DNA of 64,000 bases from Stenotrophomonas indicatrix (GTDB lineage: Bacteria > Pseudomonadota > Gammaproteobacteria > Xanthomonadales > Xanthomonadaceae): positions 1,612,001-1,676,000 of the forward strand of contig NZ_PEJS01000001.1 of the NCBI RefSeq assembly GCF_002750975.1. The letters run 5' to 3'. The translations under genes and the position numbers were made by a program. Shown here in pieces: positions 37,620 to 45,773 of the stretch. Every line of letters starts with the position of its first letter. Within the stretch, counting starts at the first letter, position 1. The notes beneath the pieces are model-generated. The model was not told where the DNA came from, searched no databases, and was given only the letters and a program-made list of their open reading frames with translations.

Positions 37620-38842
37620 GCACCTCACCCGATTTCCGTTCCCCCGCGTTCCTGCGCGCCCACATCGCCGATACGATGGCGTTCTACCATCCGCGCTGCA
37701 TCGACCCGAAGGGCGGCTTCTTCCATTACTTCCGTGACGACGGCAGCATCTACGATGCCAGCCATCGTCATCTGGTGAGCAGCACCCGCTTCGTCTTCAA
37801 CTACGCCATGGCCTACCGCGAATTCGGCAACGCCGAGTATCGCGACGCGGTCGAGCACGGGGTGCGCTACCTGCGCGAGGTTCACCGCAACCCGGCCACC
37901 GGCGGCTACGCCTGGACTCTGCGCGATGGTGTGGTAGAGGACGACATGAACCACTGCTACGGCGTGGCCTTCGTGCTGCTCGCCTACAGCTGTGCGTTGA
38001 AGGCAGGCATCGAAGAAGCCCGCACGTGGATGGACGAAACCTGGCAGCTGCTGCAGGCGCGCTTCTGGGAAGCCGAGCACGGCCTGTACAGGGACGAGGC
38101 CGACGGCCAGTGGAACTTCACCGGCTACCGCGGCCAGAACGCCAACATGCACATGTGCGAGGCGATGCTGGCCGCGTTCGAGGCCAGTGGTGAGCAGCGC
38201 TATGTCGAGCGTGCGCTGCAGCTGGCCGACAACATGACCCGCCGCCAGGCCGCAAAGGCCGGCGGTCTGGTCTGGGAACACTACGACGTCAACTGGAACA
38301 TCGACTGGGACTACAACCTGGATGATCCCAAGCACCTGTTCCGGCCGTGGGGCTTCCAGCCCGGGCACCAGACCGAGTGGGCCAAGCTGCTGCTGATCCT
38401 GGACCGTCACGTGCAGGCCGACTGGCTGGTGCCGACCGCGCAGCATCTGTTCGATGTGGCCGTAGAGCGCAGCTGGGACGAGGTGCGCGGCGGCCTGTAC
38501 TACGGCTTCGCCCCGGAGTCGCGCCGGCAGCCGGGCATGGACGGCGCGCCGATCGGCGGTGACAGCTTCGTCTGTGATGACGACAAGTATTTCTGGGTGC
38601 AGGCCGAGACCTTGGCTACCGCCGCGCTGATGGCCGCGCGCACCGGCGATGACCGCTATTGGCAGTGGTACGACCGTATCTGGGCGTACTCGTGGGAGCA
38701 CTTCGTCGACCATCGATACGGCGCATGGTTCCGCATCCTCGACGCCGACAACCGCAAGTACAGCGATGAGAAGAGCCCGGCCGGCAAGGTGGATTACCAC
38801 ACCATGGGTGCCTGCTACGAAGTGCTGAACGTCGTGCGTTGA
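37616..38842 (+). CDS. AGE-family D-mannose isomerase
   Basis: 408 residues, N-acylglucosamine 2-epimerase superfamily, (alpha/alpha)6 barrel. Conserved His and Glu/Arg blocks include SSTRFVFNYAMAYREFG, MNHCYGVAFVLLAYS, NANMHMCEAMLAAFEA, FQPGHQTEWAKLLLIL and KVDYHTMGACYE. Members of about this length in this context interconvert D-mannose and D-fructose (mannose isomerase type) without phosphorylation. Translational coupling to the PfkB kinase (ATGA overlap) fits a route mannose to fructose to fructose-6-phosphate. N-acylglucosamine epimerase activity is a less likely alternative. Confidence 0.85.
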   Translation: MSTSPDFRSPAFLRAHIADTMAFYHPRCIDPKGGFFHYFRDDGSIYDASHRHLVSSTRFVFNYAMAYREFGNAEYRDAVEHGVRYLREVHRNPATGGYAWTLRDGVVEDDMNHCYGVAFVLLAYSCALKAGIEEARTWMDETWQLLQARFWEAEHGLYRDEADGQWNFTGYRGQNANMHMCEAMLAAFEASGEQRYVERALQLADNMTRRQAAKAGGLVWEHYDVNWNIDWDYNLDDPKHLFRPWGFQPGHQTEWAKLLLILDRHVQADWLVPTAQHLFDVAVERSWDEVRGGLYYGFAPESRRQPGMDGAPIGGDSFVCDDDKYFWVQAETLATAALMAARTGDDRYWQWYDRIWAYSWEHFVDHRYGAWFRILDADNRKYSDEKSPAGKVDYHTMGACYEVLNVVR

Positions 38843-38902
38843 GGTCTGCCGCGCTGCGCGCTCGCCGGACGTGGTCCGGCGCTGCCGTGGCGTGTGGCAT
38901 TG

Positions 38903-38925
38903 GTAGCGCCGGGTCATACCCGGCG
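38903..38925 (+). repeat. SMAG palindrome before beta-mannosidase
   Basis: GTAG head with stem CGCCGGGT-CAT-ACCCGGCG. It ends 18 bases before the GH2 start, so it lies in the leader of that message; it may uncouple or stabilise the mRNA between the isomerase and GH2 genes. Confidence 0.8.
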
Positions 38926-38943
38926 GAAAAACAGGAGTATCAC

Positions 38944-41562
38944 GTGCATCGCATTTCCAACGCTGTCCGTCTGCTGCTGTTGTTGATCGCCCTTGGCGCC
39001 TTCCCGGCAGGCGCCGCACCGCTGCAGGCGCAATGGGAGTTCCGGCTGCTGCCCGGTGACGCGCAGGGCGCGGCCCATCCTGGCCTGCAGCAGTGGCGCG
39101 CGGCCACGGTGCCAGGCAGCGTGCACACCGATCTGCTGGCGCATGAGCTGATCCGCGATCCCTACGTCGGTGCGCCCGAAGCCGAGCTGCAGTGGATCGG
39201 TCTGGCCGACTGGGAGTACCGCGCCCGTTTCGATGTGGACGCTGCCAGCTTGGCAAAGGCCCATGCCGAGCTGCGCTTCGACGGCCTGGACACCTATGCC
39301 GAGGTGACGCTCAACGGCAAGCCGCTGCTGCGCGCCGACAATGCCCACCGCACCTGGCATGCCCGCGTCGAAGATCGCCTGCGTGCGAAGGGCAATGAGC
39401 TGCAGATCGTGTTCCGTTCGCCGATCCGCACGCTGCTGCCCGGCGTGCAGGCAATGCCGCACAGGATTGCCGGCAACTATCCTTCGCCCTACGGTGATGA
39501 ACCCAAGGACGCGATGGTTGGCAACTTCGCGCGCAAGCCGGCGTACCACTTCGGGTGGGACTGGGGCCCGCGCTACGTTACTGCCGGCGTCTGGCGGGGC
39601 GTTGACCTGCAGGCATGGGATGCGCATCGGTTGACCGACCTGGCCGTACGCACTGATGCGCTTGATGCAGAAAACGCAAAGCTGGCGGTAGTGCTGCAGG
39701 TGGAGCAGGACGCGGTCGCCGGCCCGGTGGCGGTGGACGTTGAAGTGCGGGATCCCGACGGCCGCAGCGTCGCACGGGTGCAGCGCACGGTCGACCTGAA
39801 GCCCGGCCGGAACAGCGTGGACGTGCCGGTTGAACTGGCCAAGCCGCGGCGCTGGTGGCCGGTCGGCCATGGTGCGCAGGACCGCTACACCGTGCAGGCG
39901 CGCCTGGACGGCAGTGCCGATCCGGTGCTGGCGCGCGAACAGCGCATCGGCCTGCGCACCGTCGAACTGCGCCGCGAGCAGGACGACAAGGGAGGGCAGG
40001 GCTTCGCCTTCGTCATCAACGGGGCGCCGATCTTCGCCAAGGGCGCGAACGTGATCCCCTTCGACGCCTTCCCCGCGCGCGTTGATGCTGCGCGCCTGCG
40101 CCAGGTACTGGTCGCCGCGCGCGATGCCAACATGAACATGCTGCGCAACTGGGGCGGCGGCTACTACGAGGACGATGCGTTCTTCGACATCGCCGACGAA
40201 CTGGGCCTGCTGGTCTGGCAGGACTTCATGTTCGGCGGTGGCATGCAGCCGGGTTACGACCCGGCATTCCGCGCCAGCGTGGTCGCCGAGGCACGCGACA
40301 ACGTGCGCCGGCTGCGCCACCATCCCAGCATCGTGCTGTGGTGTGGCAACAACGAAGAAGAAACGGCGTGGAAGGACTGGGGCCACGGCCGTGACCTGAA
40401 GTCCGCCGATCCGGCGTTCGCAGCGAAGGTCTGGCAGGGCTACGTCGACCTGTTCGGCAACGACCTGCGCCAGGTGGTGAGCGAAGATGGGTTGGGCGTG
40501 CCGTACTGGTCCAGTTCGCCCAGCAACGACCTGGACGAGAAGGCCAACGACTCCACCCGTGGCGACAAGCATTACTGGCAGGTGTGGGGCAATCCTGCAT
40601 TGCCGGTGCAGGCCTATCTGCGCGAGACCCCGCGCTTCATGTCCGAGTACGGCCTGCAGGCCTGGCCAGCGGTGGCGACGGTGGACCAGATCGCCACCCG
40701 TGCCGAACAGCGAATCGACAGCCCGGTGATCCGTGCGCACCAGAAGTTCATGGCCGGCGAGGGCAATACACGCCTGCTGCACTACATCGAACTGGGCTAC
40801 GGCACGCCGAAGGACTTCGAGGACTTCGTCTACCTGAGCCAGGTGATGCAGGCCGATGGCATCGCCCTGGCGGCGCTGCACCATCGCGCTTCGCGACCTT
40901 ACACGATGGGCTCGCTGTACTGGCAGCTCAACGATGTCTGGCCGGGAGCATCGTGGTCGAGCGTGGACTACTTCGGTCGCTGGAAGGCGCTGCACTATGC
41001 CGCGCGGCGCTTCTTCGCGCCGGTTACGGTGGCCGCACTGCGCGATGAAGGCAGCACGCGCGTGCGCCTGATCAACGATGGTGCCGCGCTGGATGCACGT
41101 TGGCGCTTGCGGGTGATGGACGTTGAGGGCAAGGTGCTGCGCCGACGCGAGCAGGCGGTGACCTTGGCTGCCGCCGGGGTGACCGATATCGGCACCTACG
41201 CGGATGCCGAGCTGCTGGCCGGCGCCGAGCCGGCGCGGACGGTGGCGGTATTCGAGCTGCTGCAGGATGGCAAGGTGACGGCGCGGCAGGTGGTCGGCTT
41301 CGTTGAAGCCAAGGACCAGGTGCTGCCACGCCAGCAGTTGACGTCAACGCTGGCAATCGACGGTGACCACTATCGCCTGCGGCTGCACAGCGCTGCGCTG
41401 GTGCGCGCAGCCTGGATCGATTTCGGCGCGCTCGACGTGCAGGTGGAAGACAACCTGCTGGACCTGCTGCCGGGCGAAACCCGCGACATCGCCGTGCGTG
41501 GCCCAGTGGATCTGGCCGCGCTGCGCGAGGCGTTGAAGGTGAAGACCCTCAACGATCGTTGA
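38944..41562 (+). CDS. GH2 family beta-mannosidase, exported
   Basis: 872 residues. After a signal peptide (NAVRLLLLLIALGAFPAGAAP), it has a jelly-roll sugar-binding domain (about 25-190), Ig-like domains and a TIM-barrel catalytic domain. The acid/base is Glu471 in WCGNNEE, the nucleophile Glu568 in FMSEYGLQAWP; FGWDWGPRYVTAGVWRG is typical of beta-mannosidases. It should hydrolyse the beta-mannose linked to chitobiose in the N-glycan core, or beta-mannosides, in the periplasm. GTG 38944 is chosen for AGGAG at 38933-38937; the longer frame from 38839 would include the SMAG hairpin. Last gene of the locus. Confidence 0.92.
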   Translation: MHRISNAVRLLLLLIALGAFPAGAAPLQAQWEFRLLPGDAQGAAHPGLQQWRAATVPGSVHTDLLAHELIRDPYVGAPEAELQWIGLADWEYRARFDVDAASLAKAHAELRFDGLDTYAEVTLNGKPLLRADNAHRTWHARVEDRLRAKGNELQIVFRSPIRTLLPGVQAMPHRIAGNYPSPYGDEPKDAMVGNFARKPAYHFGWDWGPRYVTAGVWRGVDLQAWDAHRLTDLAVRTDALDAENAKLAVVLQVEQDAVAGPVAVDVEVRDPDGRSVARVQRTVDLKPGRNSVDVPVELAKPRRWWPVGHGAQDRYTVQARLDGSADPVLAREQRIGLRTVELRREQDDKGGQGFAFVINGAPIFAKGANVIPFDAFPARVDAARLRQVLVAARDANMNMLRNWGGGYYEDDAFFDIADELGLLVWQDFMFGGGMQPGYDPAFRASVVAEARDNVRRLRHHPSIVLWCGNNEEETAWKDWGHGRDLKSADPAFAAKVWQGYVDLFGNDLRQVVSEDGLGVPYWSSSPSNDLDEKANDSTRGDKHYWQVWGNPALPVQAYLRETPRFMSEYGLQAWPAVATVDQIATRAEQRIDSPVIRAHQKFMAGEGNTRLLHYIELGYGTPKDFEDFVYLSQVMQADGIALAALHHRASRPYTMGSLYWQLNDVWPGASWSSVDYFGRWKALHYAARRFFAPVTVAALRDEGSTRVRLINDGAALDARWRLRVMDVEGKVLRRREQAVTLAAAGVTDIGTYADAELLAGAEPARTVAVFELLQDGKVTARQVVGFVEAKDQVLPRQQLTSTLAIDGDHYRLRLHSAALVRAAWIDFGALDVQVEDNLLDLLPGETRDIAVRGPVDLAALREALKVKTLNDR

Positions 41563-41575
41563 GAGAGGCGCCCTG

Positions 41576-41694
41576 GTAGGTGCCAACCTTGGTTGGCACG
41601 CTTTGGGCGGGCATTACGAATGCCAACCGAGGTTGGCATCTACCGAAGGCGGTTTCCCGCAGCGTACCCCGGTAGCGCCGGGCCATGCCCGGCG
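41576..41694. repeat. three SMAG palindromes after beta-mannosidase
   Basis: 41576-41599 (plus, stem GTGCCAACC/GGTTGGCAC), 41620-41643 (minus, stem ATGCCAACC/GGTTGGCAT) and 41672-41694 (plus, stem CGCCGGG/CCCGGCG). Two stem subfamilies lie side by side between convergent genes. Confidence 0.85.
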
Positions 41695-41711
41695 AGCGCA
41701 GAGGATAGCTG

Positions 41712-42407
41712 TTAGAACTGGATCTGCTGGAAGTTCTCGACGCGATCATGGCCGTTGGCGGCGTCGCCGATGCGCGGCATCGGGTAGTCGTCCAGGCGAT
41801 CGATCAGGCGTGTCTGCAGGCCGGCTTCGCGGGCGGCGTCCAGTTCCTCGACCACGTCGGACAGGAACAGGATCTCGCCAGCGGGAACGCCGATGGCCTG
41901 CACGATGTGGCGGTAGCTGTCAGCCTCGCGCTTGCCACCGACTTCGGTATCGAACCAGCCCGACACCAGCGGACTCAGGTCACCGGCGTCGCTGAAGCCG
42001 AAGAACAGCTTCTGCGCCGGCACCGATCCGGAGGAGTACACATACAGCGGCAGGCCCGAGGCGTGCCACCCCTTCAATACCGGCGCTACCTCCGGGTAGA
42101 AGTGCGCGGTGTAGTCGCCACGACGGTAGCCTGCGTCCCAGATCAGCCCCTGCAGGGCCTTCAGTGCGGTGTGCTTGCGGTCCTGGTCGATCCAGCCCTG
42201 CAGCGTCTCGGCCACCAGGCTGTCCTGGCAGGCGCCGCCGATCTCGGTGGCGACTGCATCCAGCCAGCGACGCACCTCCGGTTGCTGGCCATGGTCGGCG
42301 ACGAAGCCGGGCAGCGCCTGGCGTGCGTACGGGAACAGCACGTTCTTGACGAACGAGATGCTGCTGGTGGTGCCTTCGATGTCGGTCAGGATGACGCGGG
42401 GCTGCAT
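41712..42407 (-). CDS. mtnC: acireductone synthase (enolase-phosphatase E1)
   Basis: 231-residue HAD-superfamily enzyme that enolises and dephosphorylates 2,3-diketo-5-methylthiopentyl-1-phosphate. The nucleophile motif [21 protein letters not shown], the [16 protein letters not shown] segment [12 protein letters not shown] and the metal motif [12 protein letters not shown] are diagnostic. It is the third gene of mtnB-mtnD-mtnC, three bases after mtnD, in methionine salvage from methylthioadenosine. Confidence 0.95.
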   Translation of the reverse strand: MQPRVILTDIEGTTSSISFVKNVLFPYARQALPGFVADHGQQPEVRRWLDAVATEIGGACQDSLVAETLQGWIDQDRKHTALKALQGLIWDAGYRRGDYTAHFYPEVAPVLKGWHASGLPLYVYSSGSVPAQKLFFGFSDAGDLSPLVSGWFDTEVGGKREADSYRHIVQAIGVPAGEILFLSDVVEELDAAREAGLQTRLIDRLDDYPMPRIGDAANGHDRVENFQQIQF

Positions 42408-42410
42408 TGA

Positions 42411-42968
42411 TCAGGACGCCTGGGTCGGAATGTAACGGGGGAATTTCTGCGCGATGTCAGTGCCAGTGAAGTGACCGACCCAGCCATCCGGTTCGGTGAA
42501 GAAGCGGATCGCCACGAAGCTGGGCTCATCACCCATGTCGAACCAGTGGGTGGTGCCGTCGGGCACGGCGATCAGGTCATCCTTCACGCACTCGATCTCA
42601 TAGACCTTGTCGCCCACGTGCAGGGTGAACAGGCCCGAGCCGGCGACGAAGAAGCGTACTTCGTCTTCCTTGTGGAAGTGTTCGTCGAGGAATTTCTTCC
42701 TCAGCTCGGCGCGGTTCGGGTTGTCCGGGGCGATCGAGGCCACGTCCACGCTCTTGAAGCCGCGTTCGGCAACCAGGCGGTCGATGTCGGCGCGGTAGGC
42801 GGCGAACACTTCGTCCTGGCTTGCGCCCGGGGCGACCGGCGCGGTGGCCTGCCAGCGCTCAAAGGTGACGCCGATCTTCTGCAGTTCGGCAGCGATGATC
42901 GCGCCGTCCTGGGTGTCCAGCAGCGGCGATTCGGGATGGGTATCGTCGTAGATGCGCAGTCGGCTCAT
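42411..42968 (-). CDS. mtnD: acireductone dioxygenase
   Basis: 185-residue cupin. Metal ligands are [11 protein letters not shown] (His, His, Glu) and THWFDMG (His). With iron it makes the methionine precursor 2-keto-4-methylthiobutyrate; with nickel it makes an off-pathway product. ATG 42968 (MSRLRIYDD) is the family start; the longer frame to 43157 overlaps mtnB. Between mtnB and mtnC. Confidence 0.94.
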   Translation of the reverse strand: MSRLRIYDDTHPESPLLDTQDGAIIAAELQKIGVTFERWQATAPVAPGASQDEVFAAYRADIDRLVAERGFKSVDVASIAPDNPNRAELRKKFLDEHFHKEDEVRFFVAGSGLFTLHVGDKVYEIECVKDDLIAVPDGTTHWFDMGDEPSFVAIRFFTEPDGWVGHFTGTDIAQKFPRYIPTQAS

Positions 42969-43059
42969 GGCGGCAGCTTGAACGTCTCGGGGAAGGACAG
43001 GGTAGCAGGGTGGCATTGACGGCCTGATTCCAGAACGGCATCTGGCCGTGCCGGAAACT

Positions 43060-43701
43060 TCAGCGGCGCAGCTTGCGCAGCTCCAGCTCGCAGTGCAGCA
43101 GGAATTCGAACGCTTCCATGTGCCGCCGTGCTTCGGCCATGTCGCGGCCCCAGGCATACAGGCCGTGGCCGTCGATCAGGTAGCCCCATAGGGTCTGCGT
43201 GTCGAGCAGGGCGTCGACCTGGGCCGACAGCACGTCCATGTCCTGGGTGTTGGCAAACACCGGGATGTCGATGGCCATCTCGTGGGTGCTGTTGCCCGCG
43301 AAGGCTTTCAGCAGTTCGTAGCCTTCCACCCGGATATGGCCCTGCGGTGCATACAGGCGCGAGGCGATGGTCTGCACCGGCGAATGCGTATGCAGCACGC
43401 AGCCGATCTCCGGGAAGCGGCGATACAGCTGGGTATGCAGCAGGGTTTCGGCGGACGGGCGCAGCGGGCGGCCGACGGCCTTGCCATCGAAGTCCACGAC
43501 CATGATGTCGTCTTCGATCAGGCGGCCCTTGTCCTTGCCGGAGACGGTGATCGCGGCGTGGCGGTCGTCCAGGCGGTGGGAAAAGTTGCTGCTGGTGGCC
43601 GGGGTCCAGCCGGCCTGGGCCAGTTCGCGGACGTTGTCGATCAGCAGCTGGGCCAGTTCGCTCAGGCGCGCGGTGTCGTAGGGGAAGGTGGGGGTGTTCA
43701 T
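43060..43701 (-). CDS. mtnB: methylthioribulose-1-phosphate dehydratase
   Basis: 213-residue class II aldolase/adducin fold. [23 protein letters not shown], zinc ligands in [11 protein letters not shown] and the late His in [11 protein letters not shown] define MtnB. ATG 43701 is chosen; an in-frame TTG at 43728 would add nine residues, and neither has a clear Shine-Dalgarno sequence. First gene of the salvage group; MtnA and a nucleosidase or phosphorylase must be encoded elsewhere. Palindromic unit C lies 73 bases upstream. Confidence 0.94.
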   Translation of the reverse strand: MNTPTFPYDTARLSELAQLLIDNVRELAQAGWTPATSSNFSHRLDDRHAAITVSGKDKGRLIEDDIMVVDFDGKAVGRPLRPSAETLLHTQLYRRFPEIGCVLHTHSPVQTIASRLYAPQGHIRVEGYELLKAFAGNSTHEMAIDIPVFANTQDMDVLSAQVDALLDTQTLWGYLIDGHGLYAWGRDMAEARRHMEAFEFLLHCELELRKLRR

Positions 43702-43774
43702 GGGGGCGATTTTACTGGATTCGGCCAACGGCTGAGCCCCTCGTGGCTGGCGTCAGAAGCAGATTCCGTGGGTT

Positions 43775-43886
43775 GGCCGGTCGGGTAGGCTGCGCAGGGG
43801 ACGCCGTAAACCCGTCCATGGGGGCTTGGCCGCGGCATCCATGCCGCGGACACCCCTGCGCAGCCCACCCGACCGGCCACGGACAG
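43775..43886 (-). repeat. palindromic unit C
   Basis: 104 bases: arms 43775-43800 and 43853-43878 (25 of 26 pairs, the odd one G-U on the minus strand) around a 52-base core (43801-43852) with inner hairpin CCGCGGCAT/ATGCCGCGG. GACAG follows at 43882-43886. The outer flank lacks the CAACAG tract of units A, B and D and runs into the mtnB start. Confidence 0.8.
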
Positions 43887-43953
43887 GTTCCGCGCGGCCA
43901 GCCACGGATTGAAGAAAGAAAGGCAGAAGCGGGTCGCTTCGCTGCGCGTGCTC

Positions 43954-44041
43954 GGAGCGGAGCATGGCTCCGCTCTACAGTAGATTCGTCCCCGAACATT
44001 CATTTCCCGGAACGCTTCATCCACGCATGGCGTGGATCTGC
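43954..44041. repeat. SMAG elements between units C and D
   Basis: 43954-43978 is a minus GTAG element with stem GAGCGGAGCC/GGCTCCGCTC type. 44019-44041 is a degenerate copy (ATCCACGCATGGCGTGGAT stem) whose head reads GCAG instead of GTAG on the minus strand. Confidence 0.7.
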
Positions 44042-44057
44042 CGGACGGGGCAGGAGG

Positions 44058-44235
44058 CTGTCGGAGGTGGGGCGGGTTGGGTTCGCGGGGGTGTCCGCGG
44101 CATGGATGCCGCGGCCAAGCCTCCAGGGACGGATTCACGGCGTCCCCCGCGAACCCAACCTGCCCCGCCAAACCCTCAGCCCTGCTGTTGCCGTTGCTTC
44201 GGCTTCAACGGCGGGTGCAGGGCCGCAGGCCCTGC
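44058..44235 (+). repeat. palindromic unit D with flank
   Basis: Unit 44066-44169: arms 44066-44091 and 44144-44169 (24 Watson-Crick pairs, two G-U on the plus strand) around a 52-base core (44092-44143) in the opposite orientation to unit C. CTGTC lies three bases before the left arm. GCTGTTGCCGTTGC (44184-44197) and hairpins GCCGTTG/CAACGGC (44190-44212) and GCAGGGCC/GGCCCTGC (44217-44235) follow, ending close to the permease stop. Confidence 0.8.
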
Positions 44236-44248
44236 AATGCAGAAAACC

Positions 44249-45676
44249 TTACTTCCCGCGCAGGCGGCTGTGCCTGAAGCCGTAGAAGAAGTAGATCACG
44301 AAGCCGACAAACGTCCACACGCCCATCAGCATCCAGTTGTGCAGCGTCATCGCCGACAGCAGCGCCAGGCAGCTGATCACGCCCAGGCTGCAGACCAGCC
44401 ATGCACCCGGAATGCGGAACGGGCGCGGCAGGTCCGGCTGTGTGCGGCGCAGGATCAGCACGCCGGCGCACACGGCCGCGAAGGCGATCAAGGTACCCAT
44501 CGAGGTCAGTTCACCAAGGATGTCCAGCGGGAACAGCGCCGCCAGCAGGGCGATGCCGATGCCGGTGATGACGGTGTTGATATGTGGCGTGCGGTACTTC
44601 GGGTGGATCTTGGTGAACACCGGCGGCAACAGGCCGTCGCGCCCCATGATCATGAAGATGCGCGGCTGGCCGATGATCATTACCAGCACCACCGACGACA
44701 GGCCGATCAACGCACCGACTTCCACCACCACGCGCAACCAGCCCAGCTGCGGATGCGCGGCCACGGCGGTCACCACCGGCTCATCGGTGCCCAGCAGCTG
44801 GTAGGGCACCAGGCCGGTCATGACCGCGGCCATCGCGATGTACAGCACCGTGCAGATCACCAGCGACAGCATCATGCCGATCGGCATGTCGCGCTGCGGT
44901 TTGTGTGATTCCTGCGCGGCCACCGATACCGCTTCGAAGCCGATGTAGGCGAAGAACACCATCGCCGCGCCGCGCAGCACGCCTTCCATGCCGTACTTGC
45001 CGGGGCCTTCGTTGGCCGGGATGAACGGGGTCCAGTTGCTGGTGTCCACGTACTTCCAGCCGACCACGATCACCAGCACGATCAGCCCGGTCTTGAGGAT
45101 GACCATGGCCATGTTCATCGCCGAGGATTTGCTGATGCCGACGTAGCACAGCCAGGTCAACAGCAGCACCAGGATCGCGGCGGGAATGTTGGCGATGGCG
45201 CCGGTGGGCCGCAGCTGCGCGTCCAAGGGGGCGCTGACCAGCGCCGCCGGTAGATGGATGTCGAAATGGCTGAGCAGGCTGAGGAAATACCCGGTCCAGC
45301 TGACCGCCACGGCCGAGGCGGAGACGCCGTACTCGAGCACCAGCATCCAGCCGATGAACCAGGCCGAGAGCTCGCCGAAGGTGGCGTAGGTATAGGTGTA
45401 GGCGCTGCCGGAAACCGGCACCATCGCCGCGAACTCGGCATAGGCCAGGGCGCAGAAGGCGCAGCAGATCGCGGCCAGCACGAACGAGAGCATGATGGCC
45501 GGGCCGGCGTGGTTGGCGGCGGCCTGGCCGGTGATGACGAAGATGCCGCCGCCGATCACGGCGCCGATGCCGAGCGCGGTCAGGCCCCAGGGGCCGAGGT
45601 GGCGACGCAGGCTCAGGCCGTTGGCGTCTTCATGGGCGGCATGCGGATGCTTGGTGGCCCACAGTTGCTTGAACAT
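44249..45676 (-). CDS. APC-family amino-acid permease
   Basis: 475 residues, about 12 membrane helices, cationic amino-acid transporter (YfnA/CAT-like) group. Helix 1 GIGAVIGGGIFVITGQAAANHAGPA and helix 6 FFAYIGFEAVSVAAQES are the substrate-site segments. It is a likely proton-coupled importer of neutral or basic amino acids in the inner membrane; the substrate cannot be read. It lies 97 bases downstream of a close paralogue in the same direction. Confidence 0.88.
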   Translation of the reverse strand: MFKQLWATKHPHAAHEDANGLSLRRHLGPWGLTALGIGAVIGGGIFVITGQAAANHAGPAIMLSFVLAAICCAFCALAYAEFAAMVPVSGSAYTYTYATFGELSAWFIGWMLVLEYGVSASAVAVSWTGYFLSLLSHFDIHLPAALVSAPLDAQLRPTGAIANIPAAILVLLLTWLCYVGISKSSAMNMAMVILKTGLIVLVIVVGWKYVDTSNWTPFIPANEGPGKYGMEGVLRGAAMVFFAYIGFEAVSVAAQESHKPQRDMPIGMMLSLVICTVLYIAMAAVMTGLVPYQLLGTDEPVVTAVAAHPQLGWLRVVVEVGALIGLSSVVLVMIIGQPRIFMIMGRDGLLPPVFTKIHPKYRTPHINTVITGIGIALLAALFPLDILGELTSMGTLIAFAAVCAGVLILRRTQPDLPRPFRIPGAWLVCSLGVISCLALLSAMTLHNWMLMGVWTFVGFVIYFFYGFRHSRLRGK

Positions 45677-45737
45677 GTGTGGTGGTCTTGTGCGATGCGC
45701 CCGGTGACCGGGCGCGGGCGGAAATGCTTGCGGATAT

Positions 45738-45767
45738 CGACGGGCCGGCGCAGGGGCCGGCCCGTCG
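45738..45767. terminator. hairpin between the two permease genes
   Basis: An 11-bp stem CGACGGGCCGG (45738-45748) / CCGGCCCGTCG (45757-45767). No T-rich tract follows on the minus strand, so it may attenuate or stabilise rather than fully terminate. Confidence 0.45.
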
Positions 45768-45773
45768 GGAGGA

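Larger units (their letters stand above)
43702..44248. other. repeat-filled gap between permease and mtnB
   Basis: No gene. It holds palindromic units C (43775-43878) and D (44066-44169) in inverted orientation, with SMAG elements at 43954-43978 (minus, GTAGAGCGGAGCC head) and a degenerate one at 44019-44041 between them, and the D flank hairpins at 44184-44235. The order matches the 30906-31439 region. Confidence 0.7.

Noticed and set aside
43702..43774. SAM-type riboswitch before mtnB
   Set aside because: Only 73 bases lie between mtnB and unit C, and no recognised riboswitch core or terminator was seen.
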